A DNA stretch of 64,000 nt from Halodesulfovibrio aestuarii DSM 17919 = ATCC 29578 (lineage in GTDB: Bacteria; Desulfobacterota; Desulfovibrionia; Desulfovibrionales; Desulfovibrionaceae): contig NZ_ARQF01000020.1 in assembly GCF_000384815.1 (NCBI RefSeq), forward strand, positions 248,001-312,000, written 5' to 3'. Each line of letters opens with the position of its first letter. The first letter of the stretch is position 1. The notes under the pieces were generated by a model. The model did no database searches. It was not told where the DNA came from and worked only from the letters and a program-made list of their open reading frames with translations. The position numbers were made by a program, and so were the translations under genes. Positions 17,640-25,986 of this stretch are shown one piece after another.

Positions 17640-19028
17640 TTATTTAGCTTCGAGGAAAGCAGAAAATGCTTTCATGGTCGCATATAAATCTGCCTTACTT
17701 GCTAACTCAAACGGGCTGTGCATTGCTAGTAGCCCCGGCCCGAAATCGACAATATTCATGCCGTACATGGCAAGGTACATAGCAACGGTACCACCGCCGC
17801 CATGGTCAACTTTACCAAGCTCTGCCATCTGCCAAGGAACACCGGCGGAGTTCATCACGCCGCGCAGCCAACCAAGGTATTCCGGATGGGCATCATTTGC
17901 TTCGTATTTACCGCGATGTCCGGTGAACTTGCAGAAACACGGCCCATAACCCAGAGTTGCGGAGTTGAGCTTTTCATGCACCTCCTGATAGTCTGGATCC
18001 ATCGCACCGTGCACATCAGAAGAAAGAGCTCGGGTGGCAAGCATTACCTGACGGAAACGAACGTTCGGATCCCATGCTTCAATAAGGTCTTCAATGCAAT
18101 ATTCAAAGAAACGGGATTTAGCTCCAGTCGAACCTTCTGAGCCGATCTCTTCTTTATCCCACAGAACAATAACCTGTGCGTAGTCAGAAGCCTCGGTTTC
18201 AATAAGAGCTTCAAGCGCAGTGAAGCAGCAAATTCTGTCGTCCTGACCATAGCCACCGATAATAGATTCATCCAGCCCGACCATACGTGCAGAACCAGCC
18301 GGAACAGCCTGTAACTCGGAAGAATACAGGTCTTCTTCATTAATACCATATTTGTCGTGCAGAATATTAAGTACGCGTTGTTTAATTTTTTCTTTCGGTG
18401 CATCCTTGCTTTCTTCGTCCTCAACTTCAACAGGACGATGTGCGAGGATAATATTCAATTTTTCTGCATCAAACGCGTCAGAAAGAACCTTTTTAGACTG
18501 ATCCTGCGCAAGATGCGGAAGAAGGTCTGCAATGGTGAACACTGGATCAGAAGCATCTTCACCAATATTTACGATAACTCTTTCGCCATTTTCTTTGACA
18601 ACCACACCGTGCAGTGCGAGAGGACGGGAAAGCCACTGATACTTACGGATACCACCGTAGTAGTGGGTTTTTGCCTGAGCCACGCCGCAAGTTTCATACA
18701 GAGGATGCTGTTTGAAATCGATACGCGGGGTATCTGCATGTGCACCTACAAGATGTACACCTTCAGCTAAGGACTTAGTCCCCTTGCGGGCAACAAAAAG
18801 AGTCTTGTCATGAAGGATTGTGTAGTATTTTCCAGAAGAAATATCGGTTGAAAAACCTGCTTCTTCAAGGCGCTTCACTGCATAGGCAATAGTCTCACGC
18901 TCGGTCTTGCAGGTAGAAAGAAATTCAACATAGCGTGCAGCAAGGGAATCCATTGCTGCAAGATCGCTTTCACTGTTATAAACTTCCCAGCAACTTTTTG
19001 GTTCGCAGGATAAGGAGTCAGAACTCAT
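17640..19028 (-). CDS. M18-family aminopeptidase
   Basis: About 462-residue dinuclear zinc aminopeptidase (aspartyl-aminopeptidase family, tetrahedral assembly). Metal and catalytic motifs: GAHADTPRIDFK (His, Asp), GGYGQDDRICCFTALEAL, DKEEIGSEGSTGAKS (catalytic and ligand Glu), DVHGAMDPDY and HSPFELASKADLY near the end. The ATG at 19028 is chosen because GGAG lies 6 nt before it; a TTG four codons upstream overlaps that site. Third gene of folC-selA-aminopeptidase. Confidence 0.9.
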   Translation of the reverse strand: MSSDSLSCEPKSCWEVYNSESDLAAMDSLAARYVEFLSTCKTERETIAYAVKRLEEAGFSTDISSGKYYTILHDKTLFVARKGTKSLAEGVHLVGAHADTPRIDFKQHPLYETCGVAQAKTHYYGGIRKYQWLSRPLALHGVVVKENGERVIVNIGEDASDPVFTIADLLPHLAQDQSKKVLSDAFDAEKLNIILAHRPVEVEDEESKDAPKEKIKQRVLNILHDKYGINEEDLYSSELQAVPAGSARMVGLDESIIGGYGQDDRICCFTALEALIETEASDYAQVIVLWDKEEIGSEGSTGAKSRFFEYCIEDLIEAWDPNVRFRQVMLATRALSSDVHGAMDPDYQEVHEKLNSATLGYGPCFCKFTGHRGKYEANDAHPEYLGWLRGVMNSAGVPWQMAELGKVDHGGGGTVAMYLAMYGMNIVDFGPGLLAMHSPFELASKADLYATMKAFSAFLEAK

Positions 19029-19062
19029 AAATATCTCCAATGCACCAATGGTGCTTCATGTA

Positions 19063-20466
19063 TTAAGAAACAGCCTGTAAAGCTTGCTGCAACGCATCGA
19101 TGACGAGAGAAAATTCTTTATCAGTCAACGTACGCGGGTCTAAACAAAATGCCTGCTGTTCAATTCTGCCGACAAGCGGCGGATTTGTGTCGAGCAATGC
19201 TTTTTTAAGCACTGTTTCTGAAACAGCAGACGGCGTAATCGCAACAAGAGCTGTCGGTAAATCTCGTTCAGGGAAGGAGCCGCCGCCTACGCGGGAATTT
19301 CCATCCAGTACGGTTACAGAAACCTGTTCACCGCAGGCTTTTTTGATACGGTTTGCAAGGCGACGTGCTCGCTGTTTCAGCGTAGTCTGCTCTGCAAACA
19401 TCATCGAAAGAGTCGGGATTTGTATACGGGCAAGCTCCGGCTCACGGTACAAACGCAATGTGGCTTCCAATGCTGCAAGCGTCATTTTATCAATACGCAA
19501 TGCACGGTTCATCGGGTTACGTTTAATCATGTCGATATATTTCTTTTTACCGACAATAATACCCGCCTGAGGCCCGCCAAGCACTTTATCACCGGAGAAA
19601 GTAACCACATCGGCACCTGCTCCTACAACCTGCTGCACTGTAGGCTCTTCACCAATGCGCAAAGAAGAAAAGTCTGTAAAGCTACCGCTGCCTAAATCTT
19701 CAATCACTGGAAGATCATGTATTTTGCCAAGGGCAACCATCTCTTCCAGCGTCACTTCTTTATGAAAGCCTACAATACGGTAATTTGAGGTATGCACACG
19801 TAGCAACGCGCCAGTCTCTTCAGTAATTGCCTGTTCGTAGTCCTTCACATGCGTACGGTTAGTCGCACCTACTTCACGCAGGGTTGCACCGCTCTTTTCC
19901 ATAACCTCCGGAATACGGAAACTACCGCCGATCTCCACAAGCTGCCCACGGGAAACAGGCACTTCTTTACCCTTACATAAGGTATCAAGAACAATAAGTA
20001 CCGCCGCAGCATTATTGTTTACAACCAGACCGGCTTCCGCACCGCACACCTTGCAAAGCAATTCTTCCACATGGCTATAGCGGCTTCCACGTTCTCCGGT
20101 AGTAAGATCAAATTCTAAATTCGAGTAGTGTGCGCAGGCCTCAGTAACAGCTTCCACAGCAGACTCTGCAAGCAAAGAGCGTCCAAGGTTTGTATGCACA
20201 ACAACGCCAGTGCCGTTAAGTACTCTTCTAAAATGAGGACGAGACTGCGCACGGATATACGCTTGCATTCGCGGCTGGATTGTATCCAGAGCAAGCTGTT
20301 CCGGCTCAGTGATAACACCTGCGCGAATCTCTTCACGGCACACATCGAGAAAGCCGTTCACATGCTCACGCACAATCGATCGAGGAATACTAGAAAATTC
20401 ACCGGAAGTGGTGAGGGCATCGAGGACTTTATCAACAGATGGTAAGGCGCGGAAAAAAATTGACAC
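19063..20466 (-). CDS. selA: L-seryl-tRNA(Sec) selenium transferase
   Basis: 467-residue PLP-dependent enzyme that turns Ser-tRNA(Sec) into Sec-tRNA(Sec) with selenophosphate. The PLP-binding Lys is in FSGDKVLGGPQAGIIVG, and the N-terminal domain has RRVLNGTGVVVHTNLGRSL. The start is a GTG at 20466 with AAGGAG 6-7 nt upstream, just past the folC stop; a longer frame to 20520 would overlap folC. It shows that the organism makes selenoproteins, but selB, selC and selD are not in the window. Confidence 0.94.
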   Translation of the reverse strand: MSIFFRALPSVDKVLDALTTSGEFSSIPRSIVREHVNGFLDVCREEIRAGVITEPEQLALDTIQPRMQAYIRAQSRPHFRRVLNGTGVVVHTNLGRSLLAESAVEAVTEACAHYSNLEFDLTTGERGSRYSHVEELLCKVCGAEAGLVVNNNAAAVLIVLDTLCKGKEVPVSRGQLVEIGGSFRIPEVMEKSGATLREVGATNRTHVKDYEQAITEETGALLRVHTSNYRIVGFHKEVTLEEMVALGKIHDLPVIEDLGSGSFTDFSSLRIGEEPTVQQVVGAGADVVTFSGDKVLGGPQAGIIVGKKKYIDMIKRNPMNRALRIDKMTLAALEATLRLYREPELARIQIPTLSMMFAEQTTLKQRARRLANRIKKACGEQVSVTVLDGNSRVGGGSFPERDLPTALVAITPSAVSETVLKKALLDTNPPLVGRIEQQAFCLDPRTLTDKEFSLVIDALQQALQAVS

Positions 20467-20476
20467 GCAAGGCTCC

Positions 20477-21742
20477 TTAGCGCTGTAAAAATTCTGGGTG
20501 CAGAGCAAAAAATTCGGCAAGCAAATATAATGAACCGCACAATAAGACAGGGTTATCTCCTGCGATTTCTTTACTGCGAGTCAACGCATCCTGCAATGAC
20601 TCACACACAACAGCCCTCTCACTAAAATGCGTGGCAAGACGCGCAGCCGGCTCTGCTCTCTCCAAATCAGTAAACTGAGGAAGCAGAATAGTACCTTTCG
20701 TGAGAGCCTCCACCATAGGAACAAGTGTCTGGATATCTTTGTTTCCCATGCAGCCAAAAATAACTACAGCCGGTTTAATTCCGGTCTCCTGCAACGCGGC
20801 TGTAAGCACGCTGAATGCCGGTTCGTTATGCGCACCATCAAGGTATAATTCAGGAAGAGATTCCGTTGCGGGAACATGCTGGAAGCGCCCAGCTATCCAT
20901 GCATCGGCAACACCAATTTCTTTTACATCATCCCAGTCCATAATATCGGCAGGTTCCCATCCATAGATGCCAACAAGCTGCCTAAACGCCGCAAGGGCGA
21001 GTAACGCATTATCTTTCTGGTGTGCACCGACCAATCCAAAACGATCTGTCTGCGGCAACGTCACAGTGCCTTCAGCAGTCAAAAAAGTTGCTCCAACCTT
21101 CTGGGCTTCTTCCTTCAGTACTGCCATGGCTTCTTTAGGCTGCACATGAGTAATGACAGGCAAATTCTTACGCATTGCCCCTGCCTTATCACGGGTAATA
21201 TCTTCTAACGTTTTACCCAGCACATCGACATGGTCCAGCCCGATTGGCGTATAGACCACAAGATCACGCTCTATAGCTGTGGTAGCGTCATGTTTTCCAC
21301 CAAGCCCTGCTTCAAAAATGGCAAGGTCGACTTCGTAGTCAGAAAACAGAAATACAGCCATTACGGTAAGCAACTCAAAATATGTGAGATCTTTACCACC
21401 ACACTCCATAACATCGTTCGCAACATCGCACCACTCTTCTTCATCCAGCATTTCGCCGTTGATAAGAATTCGCTCACGCGGGGTAACAAAGTGTGGAGAT
21501 GTATACAGTCCAACAGTCAATCCTGTTGCCTGCCCAAATGCGGAAAGAAACGAACTGGTGCTGCCTTTCCCGTTTGTGCCAACAACTTGAACCACCGGAT
21601 AATCAGGGCGTTTTAATTCCGCTTCTTCTAACACTGCATCAATTCTGCTGTGTGCCAGATCCATATGGAACAAGCCAAGCTTCATTAAATGCGCTTCAAA
21701 ATCTTCATACGTTGCAAAAAAATTTCGTTCTGTTTCACTCAT
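20477..21742 (-). CDS. folC: Folylpolyglutamate/dihydrofolate synthase
   Basis: 421-residue ATP-dependent ligase that adds glutamate to dihydropteroate or folates. The P-loop is VVGTNGKGSTSSFLSAFG (about residue 50), followed by TSPHFVTPRERI, the family loop FEAGLGGKHDATTAI and the C-terminal Mur-ligase-like domain with YLDGAHNEPAF. First gene of the operon; its stop precedes the selA start by 10 bp. Confidence 0.92.
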   Translation of the reverse strand: MSETERNFFATYEDFEAHLMKLGLFHMDLAHSRIDAVLEEAELKRPDYPVVQVVGTNGKGSTSSFLSAFGQATGLTVGLYTSPHFVTPRERILINGEMLDEEEWCDVANDVMECGGKDLTYFELLTVMAVFLFSDYEVDLAIFEAGLGGKHDATTAIERDLVVYTPIGLDHVDVLGKTLEDITRDKAGAMRKNLPVITHVQPKEAMAVLKEEAQKVGATFLTAEGTVTLPQTDRFGLVGAHQKDNALLALAAFRQLVGIYGWEPADIMDWDDVKEIGVADAWIAGRFQHVPATESLPELYLDGAHNEPAFSVLTAALQETGIKPAVVIFGCMGNKDIQTLVPMVEALTKGTILLPQFTDLERAEPAARLATHFSERAVVCESLQDALTRSKEIAGDNPVLLCGSLYLLAEFFALHPEFLQR

Positions 21743-21998
21743 GCAGTCGCCCTAGAATATGATTGCTTACAGGTCAAATGCTTTTACAGCATTCATTCAT
21801 GTTAACTAGCTACTACCTGTTGGTAGCACTGTTTTGTATTGCGGGTATTTTGCAGCAACTTGCGATACTCTGCAAAGCAATTTTTCACTGCAATTATCAT
21901 CCCCTAGCGATCATTTTCCGTCTAGGATTCCATCCTGACCTAACATAACAGTACCCTTCATATTTTCTTCAAAAATGCAATTAATTACATAAGGGGAC

Positions 21999-22026
21999 TT
22001 GACCTGTCATCTTTGTTCAGATAAAC
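21999..22026 (+). promoter_or_regulatory. Sigma-70-type promoter of the truncated tRNA gene
   Basis: TTGACC at 21999-22004 and ATAAAC at 22021-22026 with 16-bp spacing lie 14 bp before the tRNA fragment. Because the tRNA is truncated, this host promoter now reads into the left end of the element. The stretch 21763-21998 shows nothing recognisable. Confidence 0.5.
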
Positions 22027-22040
22027 ACACCCCTCAATGA

Positions 22041-22082
22041 GCGCCAGTAGCTCAGTTGGATAGAGCAACGGCCTTCTAAGCC
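22041..22082 (+). tRNA. 5' half of tRNA-Arg(TCT), cut in the anticodon arm
   Basis: The acceptor 5' strand GCGCCAG, D-arm GCTC-AGTTGGATA-GAGC and anticodon arm ACGGC-CTTCTAA-GCC (anticodon TCT) are all present. The sequence then diverges after 22082: there is no anticodon-stem completion, no T-arm and no acceptor 3' strand. This marks the integration site of the downstream element. An intact copy must exist elsewhere, presumably rebuilt at the element's missing right end. Confidence 0.85.
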
Positions 22083-22141
22083 CTGCATCCCCTTCATATT
22101 TAAGGATAATCCCCACTTCAGTTTAAACACTGGAGAGTGGT

Positions 22142-22579
22142 GTGATTAATCTTCTTCTTACTTGTCCCGACATTAATTCAAACAGTTCCAATGAGCTTAT
22201 ACAGTTCAATATTGTATCACGTACTGTTGCACAAATTATGAGCAACGGAATGGGAGTCTTTTCTCCTGCACTCCATAAATACAGTATTGAAAAAAACTCA
22301 AAAAGTTCTCTTGAATCAAGCTTCTGGAAACAATTTCATTCTTCTTTCCTTTCATGGGCAGATGCACTTCTGGTTCTTGACCTGCCAGAAGTAGACAATT
22401 GTTTTGAAGTGCAAGAAGTCATAACTATTTTTAGAAACGCTGAAAAGCCAGTACGTTTCATTACGCCCGATTTATCAAACGCCCAGTTGGGTGTGCTGCT
22501 TAGTGATCTCACAATTAAGCAACACACCCAACTGGGCGTTTCTTGTCAGGCCCTTCAAGACTTACCAACAATTAATTAA
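22142..22579 (+). CDS. DUF1937-family protein
   Basis: 145-residue protein resembling the DUF1937 family (nucleoside-deoxyribosyltransferase-like fold) common in phages and plasmids. Recognisable segments are LLLTCPDIN at the N-terminus, GMGVFSPALHKY, FWKQFHSSFLSWADALLVLDLPE and NAEKPVRFITP. The start is GTG at 22142 with GGAG 6 nt upstream. The last ~35 codons contain a large inverted repeat and match the family poorly, so the natural end may have been altered. It is probably transcribed from the host tRNA promoter. Biological role unknown. Confidence 0.7.
   Translation: MINLLLTCPDINSNSSNELIQFNIVSRTVAQIMSNGMGVFSPALHKYSIEKNSKSSLESSFWKQFHSSFLSWADALLVLDLPEVDNCFEVQEVITIFRNAEKPVRFITPDLSNAQLGVLLSDLTIKQHTQLGVSCQALQDLPTIN
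22477..22541. repeat. 65-bp near-perfect inverted repeat inside the DUF1937 gene
   Basis: Outer arms of 19 bp (22477-22495 and 22523-22541) are perfectly complementary. After one mismatch come 6 more pairs (TGCTTA/TAAGCA) and then GTGA/TCAC. Each outer arm also contains its own small palindrome, CCCAGTTGGG or CCCAACTGGG. It could be a cruciform, recombination or regulatory site, or a strong mRNA hairpin. Confidence 0.85.
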
Positions 22580-22597
22580 TCACTGTGAGGTGATATC

Positions 22598-22972
22598 ATG
22601 CAAGAGCACATCATTACAGAACCTATCAACATCAATGTTTGCGTCTTTCTACCAGACTGGATTCTGGTACGTCGAGACATCTCTATCGGCGCAAAACTCG
22701 CATTTGCAACTCTAGGAACGCTCGTAAAAGCAAAAGACTACATCGCGATGCTGGATGCAAAAGAAATAGGTAAACGCATGGGAACTCATGAAGGTGCGGC
22801 AAAAAAATTTCTACGCGAATTAAAGCGCGCTGACCTGATCGGGCCAGAGAACATGCCGCAGCCTTACTTGCAAAAAGCTGCTGAAGAAAGCGACGCAATC
22901 TGCAATGCCCAATTCATGCAGCAAGCAATCTGGGCAAGTGATCCGAGCGTAAACGTACCTGCGTTTAACTAG
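22598..22972 (+). CDS. Small winged-helix protein
   Basis: 124 residues with a helix-turn-helix/winged-helix domain (about residues 28-85: ISIGAKLAFATLGTLV...DAKEIGKRMGTHEGAAKKFLRELKRADLI). It is clearly related to the N-terminus of the 430-residue initiator-like protein that follows, so it may be a paralogue, copy-control regulator or orphan DNA-binding domain. GAGGTG precedes the ATG. Confidence 0.7.
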   Translation: MQEHIITEPININVCVFLPDWILVRRDISIGAKLAFATLGTLVKAKDYIAMLDAKEIGKRMGTHEGAAKKFLRELKRADLIGPENMPQPYLQKAAEESDAICNAQFMQQAIWASDPSVNVPAFN

Positions 22973-23185
22973 TCGGTTTACAGTGGCTTTGAAGAGAATT
23001 TTCGAAAGGAACGTACAAGAAAACATACGCTTGAAAAAAGAAAAAGGGTGAACCGGCAAGTTCACCCTTAGCAGTCGGGTTTGTCCCCAAAAACATACAA
23101 AAAGGACAATAGCCCAAGGGAAAAACCGTGTCAAGCGGTCTGCACTACCCTTTTGCCTTTTTTCTAGCGCCATCAAGGTGCTGAA
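22973..23185. other. Gene-free region with hairpin ahead of the initiator gene
   Basis: Contains a perfect 10-bp stem hairpin AAGGGTGAAC/GTTCACCCTT (23044-23069). An A-rich run on its left makes it a terminator candidate on the minus strand. A spaced TTGTCC/GGACAA pair follows. No ORF. It could hold the initiator promoter; a transfer origin is possible but no nic consensus was found. Confidence 0.4.
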
Positions 23186-24478
23186 ATGAAAGAATTTTTT
23201 ATTCAGAAGTGCGAAAACGCATTCTCTCCTGTTCCCAACTGGGTACAACGTCTTGCTTCACTTACAATGGGCGCAAAGCTCACATATGGTCGCCTATTGC
23301 AATGCGCTAACGATGAAGGTGTAGCCTGGCCTAGCCAGCGCTACCTTTCTAAAGAACTTGGCTGCTCCTTGCGAAGTATTGTCACCTACATCGGTGAGTT
23401 GAAAAAACACGACCTCATTGCCGTATCAAAAACTTATATCGGGGACTATCCACGAACAGTTTACCGTTTCGTTGTTCCCGACGATCAACGTTCTATTCCT
23501 GAACCAAAAGAATTTACTCCATCCATCTTAGATGACGATGCAGACATATTTTTTTGCACAGATGCAGGAACCTATCTCTACGCCACTCCATCAACACAAA
23601 TTTCATCAGCACCCGCCTCTGAACAAGGTTTGCACGAAAACAGTGCAGTAGAGTGCAAACCTTGCGCAGGGGTAAGCAACTCCTGCGTAGAGGGTACGCA
23701 ACGTTTGCGTAGGGGGTACGCAACACCTGCGCTTTCTTATAATGATGATAAGAACAAGATATTAGAACAAAGAAAAAACAATACCCCCCATATCCCCCCA
23801 CGTTCAAAAGAGCACAGCTTTCCCAACAAAGCACAGCAACCTACATTCGGGGAAAAAGCATCTTCTTTTTCTCCTACTTTTCCTTATTCCCCAAGGAACG
23901 ATTCTACTCCTACCTCTCTCAAGGACGGACGGGGCAAGATCACTTCTTGCCCTGCGTCCCCCCTTCCAGAAAAGCTCACTTCCGACTTTGAAGCTATTTG
24001 GGACATTTTTCCTCTCAAGCAAGGAAAAATTCCAGCACAGACTCGTTGGAATCAACTCGTAAGACAAAAAAAGCTTCCAGAACTCTCGGTAATTCTCAAC
24101 TCAATCAAAGAGCATATCGCTACCGACAATCGGTGGCAGCGAGGAATAATACCAAATTTAGAACGCTGGTTGCGCGAACATAGATGGACTGACCAACCTT
24201 TTGCTGATCCAGCTGCACGAGAAAAAGAACTCACCGAAGCTCGCAAGCAAGAACTTGAGCTTCAGGCAGCTAAAGAACTTATGAGTCTCAGAGAGGCGAT
24301 AAAAGGTTATCCGACACCAATCACTGATCCTGTCACGGTAGAATTAATTGACTCGCACGGTGGTCTCTCTACACTTTCTCGAATGCCGGAACGAAACCTG
24401 CCGTACATTCTAAACTCGTTTGTTAAAAATTACACACAATTATCTCTCAAAAAAGGACTGGAGGAAGTTCATGTCTAA
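23186..24478 (+). CDS. Replication-initiator-like protein with internal iterons
   Basis: 430 residues in three parts. An N-terminal winged helix (about residues 1-95: MGAKLTYGRLLQ, AWPSQRYLSKELGCSLRSIVTYIGELKK) comes first. A long low-complexity linker (about 100-265) follows. A C-terminal domain (about 266-350) has FEAIWDIFPLKQGK, the SVILNSIKEHI helix, RWQRGIIPNLERWLREHRW and a charged tail. This layout resembles phage and plasmid replisome organisers such as lambda O or DnaT-like proteins. Within the linker-coding DNA lie direct repeats and an AT-rich stretch that look like an origin. Function inferred from architecture only. Confidence 0.72.
   Translation: MKEFFIQKCENAFSPVPNWVQRLASLTMGAKLTYGRLLQCANDEGVAWPSQRYLSKELGCSLRSIVTYIGELKKHDLIAVSKTYIGDYPRTVYRFVVPDDQRSIPEPKEFTPSILDDDADIFFCTDAGTYLYATPSTQISSAPASEQGLHENSAVECKPCAGVSNSCVEGTQRLRRGYATPALSYNDDKNKILEQRKNNTPHIPPRSKEHSFPNKAQQPTFGEKASSFSPTFPYSPRNDSTPTSLKDGRGKITSCPASPLPEKLTSDFEAIWDIFPLKQGKIPAQTRWNQLVRQKKLPELSVILNSIKEHIATDNRWQRGIIPNLERWLREHRWTDQPFADPAAREKELTEARKQELELQAAKELMSLREAIKGYPTPITDPVTVELIDSHGGLSTLSRMPERNLPYILNSFVKNYTQLSLKKGLEEVHV
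23625..23782 (+). repeat. Iteron cluster with AT-rich stretch: candidate replication origin
   Basis: Perfect 11-bp inverted repeat (23625-23635 with 23653-23663), followed by three direct repeats starting at 23663, 23684 and 23706. A half copy starts at 23728, giving a 21-22 bp period. Copies 2 and 3 share TGCGTAG-R-GGGTACGCAAC, each itself palindromic (TGCGTA/TACGCA). Then comes an 80% A+T stretch at 23733-23782. Iterons in phase with the helix next to an AT-rich segment are the hallmark of an origin. Confidence 0.65.
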
Positions 24479-24809
24479 AAAGCGGCTAGGTTTTGCAAGG
24501 ATTGAATTCATCGCTTGTAAACAAGAAATCGAAAATCTCCTTACCGCCGGATACACGATTATCGGAGTTCATGAGGAGTTAACAAAACAAAACAAAATCA
24601 CCATGGGTTACGCTCGTTTTACTCAACTTCTTCGAAATGGTGTCAAAAGATCAAAATCAACTCCGCCCAAAGAAAAAGAAATCTCAACAGAAAAAATCGT
24701 CACAAAGCAGCACCCGCAAGAAGTTCAAAAACAACAGGCAAAAGTTTTGGGCGTTGCAGAAACTAACAGTTTCAAAAAAAGCAGTTCAGAAAAGAAAGAC
24801 CTAATCTAA
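24471..24809 (+). CDS. traK: TraK-family oriT-binding protein
   Basis: 112-residue basic protein matching the RP4 TraK pattern: FARIEFIACKQEIENLLTAGYTIIGVHEEL then MGYARFTQLLRNGVKR, with a Lys-rich tail. In RP4, TraK binds and bends the transfer origin. The ATG at 24471 has GGAGG 6 nt upstream and overlaps the initiator gene by 8 bp. First gene of traKLM. Confidence 0.82.
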   Translation: MSKKRLGFARIEFIACKQEIENLLTAGYTIIGVHEELTKQNKITMGYARFTQLLRNGVKRSKSTPPKEKEISTEKIVTKQHPQEVQKQQAKVLGVAETNSFKKSSSEKKDLI

Positions 24810-24827
24810 CAAAACAAGGAAATACGA

Positions 24828-25568
24828 ATGGCTACTGTAAACATGGTACTTCAGGGAAAAGGCGGCGTTGGCAAAAGTTTAGTTGCGAGTCTTCTCGCGC
24901 AGTATTTTATCGAACATGACTACCCTCTTGCTTGCATTGATACCGACCCAGTGAACACAACCTTCGCTGGTTATGAAGCACTCAAGGCAGACGTTATCGA
25001 AATCATGGAAGGCGACAACATCAATCAGCGCTGTTTTGACAAGCTCATGGACCGCATTGAGCTGCTGCCAGAAGATGATTGCGCACAAATGGTCGTAGAT
25101 AACGGCGCAGCGACCTTTGTCCCTCTTGGCTCATACATGGCCGAAAACGATGTCACTGACTACATCCGTGATAAAACTCCGCATAGATTGCGCCTTCATT
25201 GTATCGTTACTGGCGGACAAGCAATGCACGACACGCTTGACGGACTCAAAAAGCTGCTTGAAGCGTTCCCAACTAGTCCGATCGTACTGTGGCTTAATCC
25301 GTACTTTGGCAACATTGTTTCAGACGGAATTCCGTTCAGTGACTTCAAAATTTACAAGAACAACATTCACCGTTTCGAATCAGTCATTCAGCTCCCGATT
25401 AAGAATCCAAGCACATTCGGCCAGGACTTAATTAACGTCCTGAACCAGCGCATCACCTTCCGCGAAGTTGCAGAGTCCAACATGCCTACAATGCAGCGTC
25501 ATCGTATCAAAAAGTACTGGGCAGAAATTAAAGCTGAAATGGATAAGGCCGGACTACTGGAGTTCTAA
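24828..25568 (+). CDS. traL: TraL-family ParA-like ATPase
   Basis: 246-residue P-loop ATPase with the deviant Walker A GKGGVGKS at residues 10-17 and CIDTDPVNTTF. It matches the plasmid TraL family of RP4-type transfer regions; its role in transfer is accessory. It overlaps traM by 1 bp (TAATG). Confidence 0.85.
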   Translation: MATVNMVLQGKGGVGKSLVASLLAQYFIEHDYPLACIDTDPVNTTFAGYEALKADVIEIMEGDNINQRCFDKLMDRIELLPEDDCAQMVVDNGAATFVPLGSYMAENDVTDYIRDKTPHRLRLHCIVTGGQAMHDTLDGLKKLLEAFPTSPIVLWLNPYFGNIVSDGIPFSDFKIYKNNIHRFESVIQLPIKNPSTFGQDLINVLNQRITFREVAESNMPTMQRHRIKKYWAEIKAEMDKAGLLEF

Positions 25569-25984
25569 TGGAAGACCACGCAAAGCAAAAAACCGCAAAA
25601 CTTACTGCTGAAAAAGTTCGTCACGCGCTGATCGAAAAGCATGGCCAGCCCTTGAGTGAAGATGATCCGATACTCATGGTCGCAAGCATGTTTGAGATGT
25701 TTCAAGATGAATACGACTCCACGTTGAAAAAGCATCAAAGCGCCATTGAAAAGTTCATGGTTAGCAGCTCGAAGCATTACGCAGACAAAGTACAAAAAAG
25801 TACTGACGACCTCCTGAACCGGGCCGTCCAAGGAAACATTCGTAACAACATTGAGGCAATGGCTGACTTCAAAGACTCTATGAACGATTTCACAAAAACA
25901 AATCGAATTTATGCCGCGGTTTCCCTTTGCTCATGTGTCATTTCAATCTGTCTGTTTTTGAGCTGGTATCTTTTCAGGGGATAG
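25568..25984 (+). CDS. traM: TraM-family conjugal transfer protein
   Basis: 138 residues: a helical charged body and one C-terminal membrane helix (about 115-135). Position directly after traK-traL reproduces the RP4 order. RP4 TraM is needed for efficient transfer but its mechanism is poorly defined. Confidence 0.75.
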   Translation: MEDHAKQKTAKLTAEKVRHALIEKHGQPLSEDDPILMVASMFEMFQDEYDSTLKKHQSAIEKFMVSSSKHYADKVQKSTDDLLNRAVQGNIRNNIEAMADFKDSMNDFTKTNRIYAAVSLCSCVISICLFLSWYLFRG

Positions 25985-25986
25985 CA

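Noticed and set aside
24326-24333. ATCCTGT, similar to the IncP/IncI nic core, upstream of traK
   Set aside because: It lies inside the initiator coding sequence, has a mismatch to the usual first base, and no flanking inverted repeat was found. A single 6-base match is expected by chance.
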